Part shown: piece by piece, positions 1 through 6,691 of the stretch
Layout: each line of letters begins with the position of its first letter
Position numbering within the stretch: the stretch's first letter is position 1
Notes under the pieces: generated by a model
Database searches by the model: none
What the model saw: only the letters and a program-made list of their open reading frames with translations
What the model was told of the DNA's origin: nothing
Origin: an uncultured Lachnospiraceae bacterium
GTDB taxonomy: Bacteria > Bacillota_A > Clostridia > Lachnospirales > Lachnospiraceae
Assembly: GCA_902795985.1 (NCBI GenBank)
Contig: CADBNG010000304.1
Location: forward strand, 1 to 11,620
DNA: 11,620 nucleotides
Direction of reading: 5' to 3'
Translations under genes and position numbers: made by a program

Positions 1-60
1 AAGCGTTACCGTTTTTCAATAGGCAACCGGTCCGGATGCGATCCACCTGATCTGACGCTT

Positions 61-88
61 AAAACAGGAGATAGCCGCTGCTGTTTTT
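61..88 (+). terminator. possible weak intrinsic terminator of an upstream gene
   Basis: AAAACAG (61-67) can pair with CTGTTTT (81-87) around a 13-nt loop, and the 3' arm runs into a T tract. The stem is only 7 bp and mostly A-T, so it would be weak. The T tract overlaps the -35 box of the next promoter. The preceding 60 bases have no convincing reading frame: frames 1, 2 and 3 reach stops at 88-90, 20-22 and 48-50, and I recognise no protein tail in any. If a gene ends here, its identity cannot be told from this window. Confidence 0.3.
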
Positions 89-115
89 GACACAACGGTT
101 CCCTTATGATACACT
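87..115 (+). promoter_or_regulatory. sigma-A-type promoter with extended -10, membrane protein-alr operon
   Basis: The -35 box TTGACA (87-92) is a perfect consensus. A 17-bp spacer leads to TACACT (110-115), which matches TATAAT at 4 of 6 positions. TG at 107-108 sits one base upstream of that box, giving an extended -10 (TGN) that compensates for the weaker hexamer. The predicted transcript start is near 122, leaving a leader of about 35 nt before the ATG at 157. The ribosome binding site there is AGAGGAAG (144-151). No operator-like repeat is visible beside it. Confidence 0.75.
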
Positions 116-156
116 TCACTATTATTTAAGGACAGTAATATAAAGAGGAAGTAATC

Positions 157-732
157 ATGGAATATATTAATGCAGTTTTGTCACAGGCGGCCACGGTTTC
201 CCTGGTCATTTCATTTATCTTTTATCTTTTGCAGTGTCTGTTCGGGTATAAGCTGTTCCGGATTTCCTGCGCCATCGTGGGTTTTCTGATCGGCTTTTTT
301 GCCGGGCTGATTATTTCGGGATCGGTATTCCATCCGGAAGGGGCCTGGCCGGCAATTATCGGCGTTCTGGCCGGCATTCTTCTGGCATGGCTCGCATTCA
401 AACTGTTCCTGGTCGGACTTTTCGCGCTGGTATTCCTTATGGTATTCGCGCTGATTCGTCTGTTCCCCTTCCCGTCAGGGAATGTCTGGAATGTGCTTTC
501 CTATGTGATCCCGGCAGTGGCAGCCGTCCTGGTGGCGTTTCTGGCAGTGCGTTTTCAGAAGCTTGTTATTATTACAATTACTGCGGTCGCCGGCGGTATA
601 AACGCCGTGGCGGCCCTGAATAAACTGACTCATGTCATTCCTGCCGAACCGGTTTATTTCTATTGGATTATATCCGCCGCCCTGATTGCAGTGGGATTCC
701 TTGTCCAGTTTTTGATGAACCGTTCGAGATAA
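157..732 (+). CDS. seven-helix integral membrane protein, DUF4203/TM7SF3-like
   Basis: A 191-residue, very hydrophobic protein. Seven likely membrane segments lie at about residues 10-30, 34-56, 61-81, 82-101, 112-131, 132-155 and 165-186. Loops are very short, there is no soluble domain, and the tail is short and basic (NRSR). I see no cleavable signal peptide and no catalytic or transport motif. Small-residue-rich helices with conserved-looking Gly (GYKLFR, GFLIGFFAG, GVLAGILLAW) resemble the DUF4203/TMEM198-like group, whose bacterial function is not established; this assignment is from memory and moderate. The start is fixed by AGAGGAAG ending 5 nt before the ATG. It sits 18 nt upstream of alr under one promoter, so the two are probably co-transcribed. 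An envelope role is inferred from that context only. Confidence 0.75.
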   Translation: MEYINAVLSQAATVSLVISFIFYLLQCLFGYKLFRISCAIVGFLIGFFAGLIISGSVFHPEGAWPAIIGVLAGILLAWLAFKLFLVGLFALVFLMVFALIRLFPFPSGNVWNVLSYVIPAVAAVLVAFLAVRFQKLVIITITAVAGGINAVAALNKLTHVIPAEPVYFYWIISAALIAVGFLVQFLMNRSR

Positions 733-750
733 GCAGGAGGGAGAAACGGT

Positions 751-1881
751 ATGTCTTATCGTCGTTGTTATGCGGAAATATCGCTGGACGCCGTACGGAA
801 CAATCTGAAAAACATAAAAGCCGCCGCAGGAAAGGACCAGCTGCTGCTGGCTGTGGTGAAGGCAAATGCTTATGGTCACGGCGCGGTTCAGGTAGCAAAG
901 GCAGCGGAAGAAATCAGTGACTGGTTCGGCGTTGCCTGTCTGGAGGAAGCCCGGGAGCTCCGTCTCGGGGGCATTCAAAAACCGATTCTTATTCTTGGCT
1001 ATACGTCTCCGAAACAATATGAGGAACTGGTAGAGCTGGGCGTTACTCCTGCCGTTTATTCTGAAGAGGATGCGCGGAGCTTATCGGAATGCGCGCAGCG
1101 TCTGCAGCGGGAAGTATCCATCCATATTGCCCTGGATACCGGGATGACCCGTATCGGCTTCCGTGTCAATGACGAAAACGTCGGGACGATACTGAAAATC
1201 CGGGATCTGGAGGGAATCCGGATTGAAGGAGTTTTTACCCATTTGTCCTGCGCGGACGGGACGGATTCCCGTTCCGTCGAATATACCAGGAAGCAGATCG
1301 CGGAATTTGAACAGCTGCTTTCGGAACTGAAGGACCACGGGCTGGAAATCCCGATTCCTCATTTCCGCAACAGTGCGGGCATCCTTACGTTGAAGCCGGG
1401 AATGGGCAAGGCGGTCCGTTCCGGAATCATTACCTACGGAATGACCCCTTCGGAGGATATGGTTCCTTTCCTTCCGGAACTGGAAGCACCGCTTTCCTGG
1501 TATGCGCACGTCATCCATGTGGCGCAGGTGGAAAAAGGCAGAGGGGTCAGCTACGGCGCTACCTATGAAACCCGGAAACCGGTGACGCGCATCGCCACGG
1601 TTTCGGCGGGGTATGCGGACGGATATCCGCGCAGGCTTTCCAATTCCGGAAGAGTCCTGATACGGGGAAAAGAAGCGAAGATCATCGGAAGGGTCTGTAT
1701 GGACCAGTTTATGGTCGACGTCAGTGACATTCCGGACGTCCGGACGGAGGATCGGGTTACGCTGATCGGAAAAGACGGCGGGGAGCAGATAACCGCGGAA
1801 GAAATTGCGGCTCTGGACGGCACCATAAACTATGAAGTGACCTGCCGCATCAGCCCGAGGGTTCAGAGAATCTATTTATGA
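751..1881 (+). CDS. alr: alanine racemase (PLP-dependent)
   Basis: Interconverts L- and D-alanine in the cytoplasm, supplying D-Ala for peptidoglycan. The 376-residue length is typical of the family. The N-terminal barrel has the PLP-lysine motif VVKANAYGHGA, with Lys37 as the expected Schiff-base residue. The C-terminal beta domain carries GVSYGATY, with Tyr268 as the catalytic tyrosine that completes the active site of the partner subunit in the dimer. The GYADGYPR and GRVCMDQFMVDV blocks are also classic Alr signatures. AGGAGG (735-740) lies 10 nt before the ATG. It follows the membrane protein gene by 18 nt. The frame is intact and nothing needed for activity appears to be missing. Whether this is the only racemase in the genome cannot be told here. 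Confidence 0.97.
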   Translation: MSYRRCYAEISLDAVRNNLKNIKAAAGKDQLLLAVVKANAYGHGAVQVAKAAEEISDWFGVACLEEARELRLGGIQKPILILGYTSPKQYEELVELGVTPAVYSEEDARSLSECAQRLQREVSIHIALDTGMTRIGFRVNDENVGTILKIRDLEGIRIEGVFTHLSCADGTDSRSVEYTRKQIAEFEQLLSELKDHGLEIPIPHFRNSAGILTLKPGMGKAVRSGIITYGMTPSEDMVPFLPELEAPLSWYAHVIHVAQVEKGRGVSYGATYETRKPVTRIATVSAGYADGYPRRLSNSGRVLIRGKEAKIIGRVCMDQFMVDVSDIPDVRTEDRVTLIGKDGGEQITAEEIAALDGTINYEVTCRISPRVQRIYL

Positions 1882-1892
1882 TGAGGCCGGAA

Positions 1893-1954
1893 CCGGAAGG
1901 CAGGAGAGAATGTGCTTCAGAATCCGTTCTTTTCTAAAGTTCGAGGCCTTCCGG
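1893..1954 (+). repeat. inverted repeat, possible RNA hairpin downstream of alr
   Basis: CCGGAAGGC (1893-1901) is perfectly complementary to GCCTTCCGG (1946-1954), 44 nt apart. Inside it, GGAGAGAA (1903-1910) can pair with TTCTTTTC (1927-1934), three of the eight pairs being G-U, so one long nested hairpin is possible. It begins 12 nt after the alr stop. No T run follows the 3' arm, so it is not a standard intrinsic terminator. It may protect the 3' end of the alr message or act as a weak terminator. CCGGAAGG is a common word in this DNA, so chance is a real alternative. Confidence 0.4.
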
Positions 1955-1969
1955 GATTTCTCCGTTAAA

Positions 1970-1979
1970 TTCGTACGAA
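1970..1979. promoter_or_regulatory. perfect 10-bp palindrome upstream of the his promoter
   Basis: TTCGTACGAA reads identically on both strands and ends 7 bp before the -35 box of the hisZ promoter. That is a plausible spot for a dimeric regulator. The flanking bases do not extend the symmetry. I do not recognise the site, and a 10-bp palindrome can occur by chance. Confidence 0.25.
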
Positions 1980-1986
1980 AAGTGTA

Positions 1987-2015
1987 TTGACTTTAGCATG
2001 GTAGCATGGTAGCAT
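1987..2015 (+). promoter_or_regulatory. putative his operon promoter
   Basis: TTGACT (1987-1992) matches the -35 consensus at 5 of 6 positions. With a 17-bp spacer the -10 box would be TAGCAT (2010-2015), matching TATAAT at 4 of 6. CATACT (2013-2018) is an alternative but needs a 20-bp spacer. The spacer and -10 are made of the repeated TAGCAT units described separately, so a protein bound there would block polymerase. Predicted transcription starts near 2022, giving a leader of about 60 nt, too short for a T-box or classical attenuator. Confidence 0.6.
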
Positions 2016-2022
2016 ACTAAAG
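1991..2022. promoter_or_regulatory. phased TAGCAT operator array overlapping the his promoter
   Basis: Three TAGCAT units start at 1994, 2002 and 2010, exactly 8 bp apart. The first two read TAGCATGG and the third TAGCATAC. Each decamer (TAGCATGGTA twice, then TAGCATACTA) is a near-palindrome with 8 of 10 positions symmetric. The array is framed by CTTTAGCATG (1991-2000) and CATACTAAAG (2013-2022), inverted copies matching at 9 of 10 positions. It fills the promoter spacer and -10, the expected place for a repressor. TrpR-family regulators (HisR/YerC) are known to control his genes in Gram-positive bacteria, and E. coli TrpR can bind tandem sites about 8 bp apart. Assignment to that family is inference; no regulator gene is in this window. 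Confidence 0.55.
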
Positions 2023-2039
2023 CGCCGCCCAGGCACAGT

Positions 2040-2087
2040 ATGCATGTTACGTGTTCAATCATAGGTCAGGTATGGAAAACAGCATGA
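2040..2087 (+). other. possible 15-codon upstream reading frame coupled to hisZ
   Basis: ATG at 2040 opens a frame reading MHVTCSIIGQVWKTA. Its TGA (2085-2087) overlaps the ATG of hisZ at 2084 as ATGA. A weak AGG (2031-2033) lies 6 nt upstream. The same stop/start overlap occurs twice inside the operon, at hisB/hisH and hisA/hisF, which makes coupling conceivable. It holds only one histidine codon, so it is not a His attenuator peptide. A frame this short may be fortuitous. Confidence 0.2.
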
Positions 2088-3034
2088 ACAGAAAAGAATT
2101 AATCCTTCCCTTTGATCCGGATGTGCTCGATCCGGTGGAGAAGATCATCTTTACGCTTCGCAGCCTTTACCGCAGCTTTGGCTATCACAAATACAGGATG
2201 AGCAAGTTTGAGGAATATGATCTTTACGTCCGCAACAAGGATGACCTGGTATCCGAAGGGATTATTACCTTTACAGATACTACCGGCAAGCTTATGGCTT
2301 TAAAACCGGACGTGACGTTATCGATCATCAAGAATACCCGCGATGTCCCCGGAAAAGTAACACGGCTCTGTTACGATGAAAACGTCTATCGTGTTTCCAG
2401 GAGTACCGGTTCTTACCGTGAGATCATGCAGACCGGTGTGGAATGTCTCGGGGATGTGGACGAGATCTGTACCGGCGAAGTCCTGCTGCTTGCCGCGAAA
2501 AGCCTGGAGATCTTCGGAAGGGATTACCTGGTCGAAGCAGCCAACGTAGGTATTCTTTCCGCGTTTCTGGACCGTGTCAGCACGGAACGGGAGATTCGTA
2601 AAAAGCTGATCCGCTGCATCAGTGAAAAGAATATTCACGGCCTTTTGAATATCGCCGAAGAGGAGTCCCTCTCCGTAGAGGGAATGAAGGACCTGAGCGC
2701 GCTGGCCAGGATCCGTTCCGTTCCCGGAGAAGCTTTTGAGCTTCTTGAACCGCTTTGCGCAAAAGCCGGCTGTTCGGATGAACTGGAAAGCATGAAGAGC
2801 TCCTTCTGCCGCGTGATCAGGGAAGGGTATGAAAACCGGATTATAATTGATTTTTCGGTGGTTCATGAACTGCGTTATTATAACGGCATCCTTTTCAAGG
2901 GATTCCTGAAGGGAATTCCCGAAAGCGTGATTTCGGGCGGCCAGTATGACCATCTCATGAAAAAAATGGGCAAGACATCCAAAGCCGCGGGATTTGCCGT
3001 ATATCTCGATGCGCTGGACGGTCAGGTGATCTGA
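2084..3034 (+). CDS. hisZ: ATP phosphoribosyltransferase regulatory subunit HisZ
   Basis: A HisRS-like paralogue with no tRNA-charging role. It assembles with short-form HisG in the first step of histidine synthesis and carries histidine feedback sensing. HisRS-type catalytic-core blocks are visible: ALKPDVTLSIIKN, a motif-2-like stretch ending SYREIMQTGVECLG, LRYYNGILFKGF, SGGQYDHL and a motif-3 remnant AAGFAVYLDAL without the class II ER arginine. No anticodon-binding domain follows. At 316 residues it resembles the short HisZ proteins. The start is uncertain: in-frame GTG at 2051 and ATG at 2072 also exist. I chose 2084 because GGAAAACAGC precedes it much as GGAAGAACAGT precedes hisD. It is the first gene of the operon, 17 nt ahead of hisG. 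Confidence 0.93.
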   Translation: MNRKELILPFDPDVLDPVEKIIFTLRSLYRSFGYHKYRMSKFEEYDLYVRNKDDLVSEGIITFTDTTGKLMALKPDVTLSIIKNTRDVPGKVTRLCYDENVYRVSRSTGSYREIMQTGVECLGDVDEICTGEVLLLAAKSLEIFGRDYLVEAANVGILSAFLDRVSTEREIRKKLIRCISEKNIHGLLNIAEEESLSVEGMKDLSALARIRSVPGEAFELLEPLCAKAGCSDELESMKSSFCRVIREGYENRIIIDFSVVHELRYYNGILFKGFLKGIPESVISGGQYDHLMKKMGKTSKAAGFAVYLDALDGQVI

Positions 3035-3051
3035 AGAGGAAAGGACATAAT

Positions 3052-3675
3052 ATGCTGAATATAGCACTGCCAAAAGGAAGACTCGGGGAACAGGTCTACG
3101 ATCTGTTTGAAAAGGCCGGTTTTCCCTGCCCTTCGATCCGGGAGAAGGGACGGAAGCTGATTTTTGAAAATCCCGAAGCCGGGGTTCGTTATTTCTGGGT
3201 CAAACCATCGGACGTGGCGATCTATGTGGAACGGGGGGCGGCGGATATCGGCGTTGCGGGAAAAGACATCCTTCTTGAGTATGAGCCGGATATTTATGAG
3301 CTGGCGGACCTGGATGTCGGGAAATGCAAAATGGCGGTTGCCGCGCCGAAAGGCTTTGTGGATGACCGGAAGAGGACTCTTGCCGTCGCTACCAAGTTTA
3401 CCCGGATTGCCCGGGAGTATTATTCCTCGATCGGAAGGGATATCGATATCATTCATCTGAACGGTTCCATTGAGATCGCACCGATCCTCGGACTTTCGGA
3501 TGTTATCGTGGACATCGTGGAAACCGGCACCACCCTGAAGGAAAACAATCTGGAGGTTATCGAAACGATTTTTCCCATCAGCGCCCGGCTGATCGCGAAC
3601 AAATCTTCATTCCAGTTTAATACCTCCGCAATCTGCCGGCTTCAGGAAAATCTGGCCCTGCTGGGGAAGAAATAA
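3052..3675 (+). CDS. hisG: ATP phosphoribosyltransferase, short form
   Basis: Condenses ATP with PRPP to phosphoribosyl-ATP, the committed and feedback-controlled step of histidine synthesis. The 207-residue length marks the short form, which lacks the C-terminal histidine-binding domain of the roughly 290-300-residue enzymes and therefore needs HisZ, encoded just upstream. Visible signatures are ALPKGRL at residues 5-11, DIGVAGKDIL, and the PRPP-binding loop ETGTT at 157-161 followed by LKENNLEVIE. The protein ends soon after the core at LLGKK. AAGAGGAAAGGA (3034-3045) precedes the ATG. It lies 17 nt after hisZ and 27 nt before hisD. Confidence 0.97.
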   Translation: MLNIALPKGRLGEQVYDLFEKAGFPCPSIREKGRKLIFENPEAGVRYFWVKPSDVAIYVERGAADIGVAGKDILLEYEPDIYELADLDVGKCKMAVAAPKGFVDDRKRTLAVATKFTRIAREYYSSIGRDIDIIHLNGSIEIAPILGLSDVIVDIVETGTTLKENNLEVIETIFPISARLIANKSSFQFNTSAICRLQENLALLGKK

Positions 3676-3702
3676 AAATATTACGGATAAAGGAAGAACA
3701 GT

Positions 3703-4986
3703 ATGATCCGAATTCTGGACGCGGGAATTGTTCCCGAGGAAGAAATATTTGCAAGAAACCTGCCGATGGCGGACGTTTCCGATGCCGTCAGCGAAATCCT
3801 TGATCATGTCAGAAAAGGCGGGGATCAGGCCCTGCTCGAGTATACGGAACGCTTTGACCATGTCCGCCCCGAGCGGCTGGAAGTGACCGAAGAAGAGATC
3901 AACGAAGCGTGGGAAGCCGTCGGAGAGGATTTTATCGGTGTTCTGCAGCGCGCGGCCGCCAATATCCGGCAGTTTCATGAAAAACAGGTGCGGAACAGCT
4001 TTCTGCTCAACAAATCGCCCGGAATCATTATGGGCCAGAAAATCCTTCCGTTAGAGAGGGTCGGCCTGTATGTCCCCGGAGGAACGGCCGCTTATCCGTC
4101 CACTGTTTTAATGAATGCGACTCCCGCGGTGATTGCCGGATGCCGGGAAGTGGTCATCACCACACCGCCCGGAAAAGACGGAAAAGTTCCGGCGGAAATC
4201 CTGGCAGCGGCCCGGGTCGCCGGCGTACACAGGATCTTTAAGGCGGGAGGAGCCCAGGCGGTGGCGGCGCTGGCGTACGGGACGGAAACCATCCCGAAGG
4301 TGGACAAGATTGTCGGTCCGGGCAATGCCTTCGTGGCGGAAGCCAAAAAACAGGTGTTCGGACAGGTTTCGATCGACATGATTGCCGGACCCAGTGAAAT
4401 TCTGGTAATTTCCGATGCCGGGACGAATCCGGCCCATCTTGCGGCGGACCTCCTTTCCCAGGCGGAACACGATAAAAACGCGAGTGCCGTTCTGGTTACG
4501 GATTCCATGGAACTGGCCGAAGCCGTGGCGGAACAGATCGAAGAACAGTTAAAGACGCTGGAACGCCAGGAAATCGCGCGTACGTCCATAGAGAACAACG
4601 GAAAGATCATTATCGCGAAGGATATTCCGGAAGCGATCGGGATTTCCAACCGCATTGCGCCGGAGCATCTGGAACTCTGCGTGGACGATCCGTTCCGTTA
4701 TCTGGACTCTGTCGTCAATGCCGGAAGTATCTTCCTGGGCCGGAACTGTCCGGAAGCCCTGGGAGATTATCTTGCGGGACCGAACCATACGCTGCCCACC
4801 TCCGGAACAGCACGGTTCTTCAGCCCCCTTTCGGTCGATGATTTTGTAAAGAAATCGCAGTATACCTACTTCACGGATGAAGCCTTTGCGCTTGTCGCGG
4901 ATGATATTTCCCGTTTCGCGCGAAGAGAAGGACTGACCGGTCATGCCCGCAGCGCGGAGATCCGCAAGGAAGGTCGTTTGAATTAA
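3703..4986 (+). CDS. hisD: histidinol dehydrogenase
   Basis: Catalyses the last two steps, NAD-dependent oxidation of L-histidinol through histidinal to L-histidine, as a zinc-dependent homodimer. At 427 residues it is full length. Expected zinc ligands are present at Gln253 and His256 (in SQAEHDKNA), Asp355 (in LGDYLAGPNHTLP) and His414 (in TGHARSAEIR). The catalytic pair is Glu321-His322 in RIAPEHLEL. GPGNAFVAEAK and DMIAGPSEIL are family signatures. AAGGAAG (3690-3696) serves the ATG at 3703. It is the third gene of the operon, 27 nt after hisG and 20 nt before hisC. Confidence 0.98.
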   Translation: MIRILDAGIVPEEEIFARNLPMADVSDAVSEILDHVRKGGDQALLEYTERFDHVRPERLEVTEEEINEAWEAVGEDFIGVLQRAAANIRQFHEKQVRNSFLLNKSPGIIMGQKILPLERVGLYVPGGTAAYPSTVLMNATPAVIAGCREVVITTPPGKDGKVPAEILAAARVAGVHRIFKAGGAQAVAALAYGTETIPKVDKIVGPGNAFVAEAKKQVFGQVSIDMIAGPSEILVISDAGTNPAHLAADLLSQAEHDKNASAVLVTDSMELAEAVAEQIEEQLKTLERQEIARTSIENNGKIIIAKDIPEAIGISNRIAPEHLELCVDDPFRYLDSVVNAGSIFLGRNCPEALGDYLAGPNHTLPTSGTARFFSPLSVDDFVKKSQYTYFTDEAFALVADDISRFARREGLTGHARSAEIRKEGRLN

Positions 4987-5006
4987 CAAAGCAGAAAGAG
5001 TAAAAC

Positions 5007-6077
5007 ATGAGCCGCTATTTCAGTAAAAGACTGAGGGACCTGGTTCCCTATACCCCCGGAGAGCAGACAGCGGACCGGAATATCATTAAACTGAATACGA
5101 ACGAATCACCATTTCCGCCTTCCCCAAAAGCGAAGGAAGCGGCCTTTTCGGAATACGGCCGTTCGCACCTTTATCCCGATCCGCAGGCATCCGCGCTGCG
5201 TACGACGTTTGCCCGGATCAAAGGTGTCGGCGTGGAAAACGTGGTCTTTTCCAACGGGTCGGATGATCTGCTGAATTTTGCGTTTATTGCCTTTTGCGAC
5301 GATGCTGTCGGCGCGGCTTTCGCGGATATCACTTATGGCTTTTATCCGGTTTTTGCCGATATAAACCGAATTGATTACCTTGAAATCCCGCTGACCGAAG
5401 ACCTGGAGATTCGGATATCGGATTATTTTGAGGCCGGCCGGACGATCTTTATCGCGAATCCCAATGCGCCGACCGGGATTGCCCTGGCTCCGTCGGAGAT
5501 TGAAGAGATCCTGCTGCACAACAAAAATAATGTTGTGATCGTCGATGAAGCCTATGTGGATTTCGGTGCGGAAAGCTGTATTCCGCTGACAAAGGAATAT
5601 GACAACCTCCTGGTCGTCGGTACTTTCTCCAAATCCCGTTCTTTTGCCGGCGGAAGAGTCGGCTATGCAGTCGGCAGCGGGGAACTGATCCGTGATCTTC
5701 AGACGATTCGTTATTCCACGAATCCCTATGACCTGGACCGCATTACCCAGGCGGCAGCGGTCGGGATTCTTTCAGATCCGGAGTACATGGAAAAGTGCTG
5801 CCGGACGATCATGGAGAACCGGGAATATACGGCAGATGAACTGAGCGACCTGGGCTTTCTGATGACAGATTCCCGCGCGAACTTCCTGTTTGCCGAACAT
5901 CCGAAGATCTCCGGGGAACAGTTCTATCTGAAACTGAAGGAAAAGGGGATTCTCGTTCGCCATTTCCCGAAAGAAAGGATCAAAGACCGGCTTCGAATCA
6001 CGATCGGGTCCAGAGACCAGATGGAAAAACTGATCGCTGCCGTGAAAGAGATCCTGAAAGAAAACGAATCATTTTAG
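5007..6077 (+). CDS. hisC: histidinol-phosphate aminotransferase
   Basis: A class I/II fold PLP aminotransferase that converts imidazole-acetol phosphate plus glutamate to histidinol phosphate and 2-oxoglutarate. At 356 residues it is typical of HisC. It shows LNTNESPFPPSP near the N-terminus, FSNGSDDLLNF, the substrate and cofactor motif NPNAPTG, VIVDEAYVDF, and the PLP lysine Lys209 in TFSKSRSFAGGRVGYAVG. LRITIGS near the end holds the conserved carboxylate-binding arginine. The SKSRSFAG form of the lysine motif, and its position inside a his operon, favour HisC over other aminotransferases. The ribosome site is the weak AGAAAGAG (4993-5000). Gaps are 20 nt to hisD and 23 nt to hisB. Confidence 0.96.
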   Translation: MSRYFSKRLRDLVPYTPGEQTADRNIIKLNTNESPFPPSPKAKEAAFSEYGRSHLYPDPQASALRTTFARIKGVGVENVVFSNGSDDLLNFAFIAFCDDAVGAAFADITYGFYPVFADINRIDYLEIPLTEDLEIRISDYFEAGRTIFIANPNAPTGIALAPSEIEEILLHNKNNVVIVDEAYVDFGAESCIPLTKEYDNLLVVGTFSKSRSFAGGRVGYAVGSGELIRDLQTIRYSTNPYDLDRITQAAAVGILSDPEYMEKCCRTIMENREYTADELSDLGFLMTDSRANFLFAEHPKISGEQFYLKLKEKGILVRHFPKERIKDRLRITIGSRDQMEKLIAAVKEILKENESF

Positions 6078-6100
6078 TGTAACAGAAAGGCGGTTGCGGC

Positions 6101-6691
6101 ATGAGATGTGCACAGATCAGTCGAGAGACTGGCGAAACAAAGATCTCCCTGACTCTGAATATCGACGGGACCGGACGGTCCGAAATCCATACCGGCATCG
6201 GTTTTTTTGATCATATGCTCACGCTGTTCGCAAAACACGGGCGTTTTGATCTGACCCTCACCTGTGACGGCGACCTTCAGACCGACGCGCACCACAGTGT
6301 GGAAGACTGCGGGATCGTCCTCGGAGAAGCATTCCGCCAGGCGCTCGGCGATAAAAAGGGGATCAACCGTTACGGATTCTTCATCCTGCCGATGGATGAG
6401 GCGCTGATCCTGTCTTCACTGGATCTTTCAGGCCGCTCTCACCTGGAGTACCGGCTTTATATCCCGGCGGAGAAGGTCGGGGAGTTTGATACGGAGCTGA
6501 CAGAGGAATTCTTTGAAGCATTCGTGCGTAACGCGCAATGCACCCTGCATATCGATCAGATCAGCGGAAAGAACTCTCATCATATTATTGAAGGCGCGTT
6601 TAAATCGGTAGCACGCAGCATGAAGGCGGCGGTGGCTTTTGAATCAGGCTTTGAGGATGATATTCCATCCACGAAGGGAGTCCTTTCATGA
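6101..6691 (+). CDS. hisB: imidazoleglycerol-phosphate dehydratase
   Basis: Dehydrates imidazole-glycerol phosphate to imidazole-acetol phosphate using a dimanganese centre in a 24-mer. It is the monofunctional form (196 residues), with no histidinol-phosphatase domain fused at its N-terminus as in E. coli HisB. The metal-binding half-motifs are intact: FFDHML with His38, DAHHSVEDCG with His64, His65, Glu68 and Asp69, and NSHHIIEGAFK with His160, His161 and Glu164. The duplicated HH-x2-E pattern is diagnostic. AGAAAGG (6084-6090) lies 10 nt before the ATG. Its TGA overlaps the hisH ATG as ATGA (6688-6691), implying translational coupling. Confidence 0.98.
   Translation: MRCAQISRETGETKISLTLNIDGTGRSEIHTGIGFFDHMLTLFAKHGRFDLTLTCDGDLQTDAHHSVEDCGIVLGEAFRQALGDKKGINRYGFFILPMDEALILSSLDLSGRSHLEYRLYIPAEKVGEFDTELTEEFFEAFVRNAQCTLHIDQISGKNSHHIIEGAFKSVARSMKAAVAFESGFEDDIPSTKGVLS

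Noticed and set aside
1882..2083. A histidine attenuator leader peptide or T-box before hisZ
   Set aside because: No short frame has a run of His codons, no T-box consensus or specifier loop is visible, and the predicted leader is only about 60 nt.
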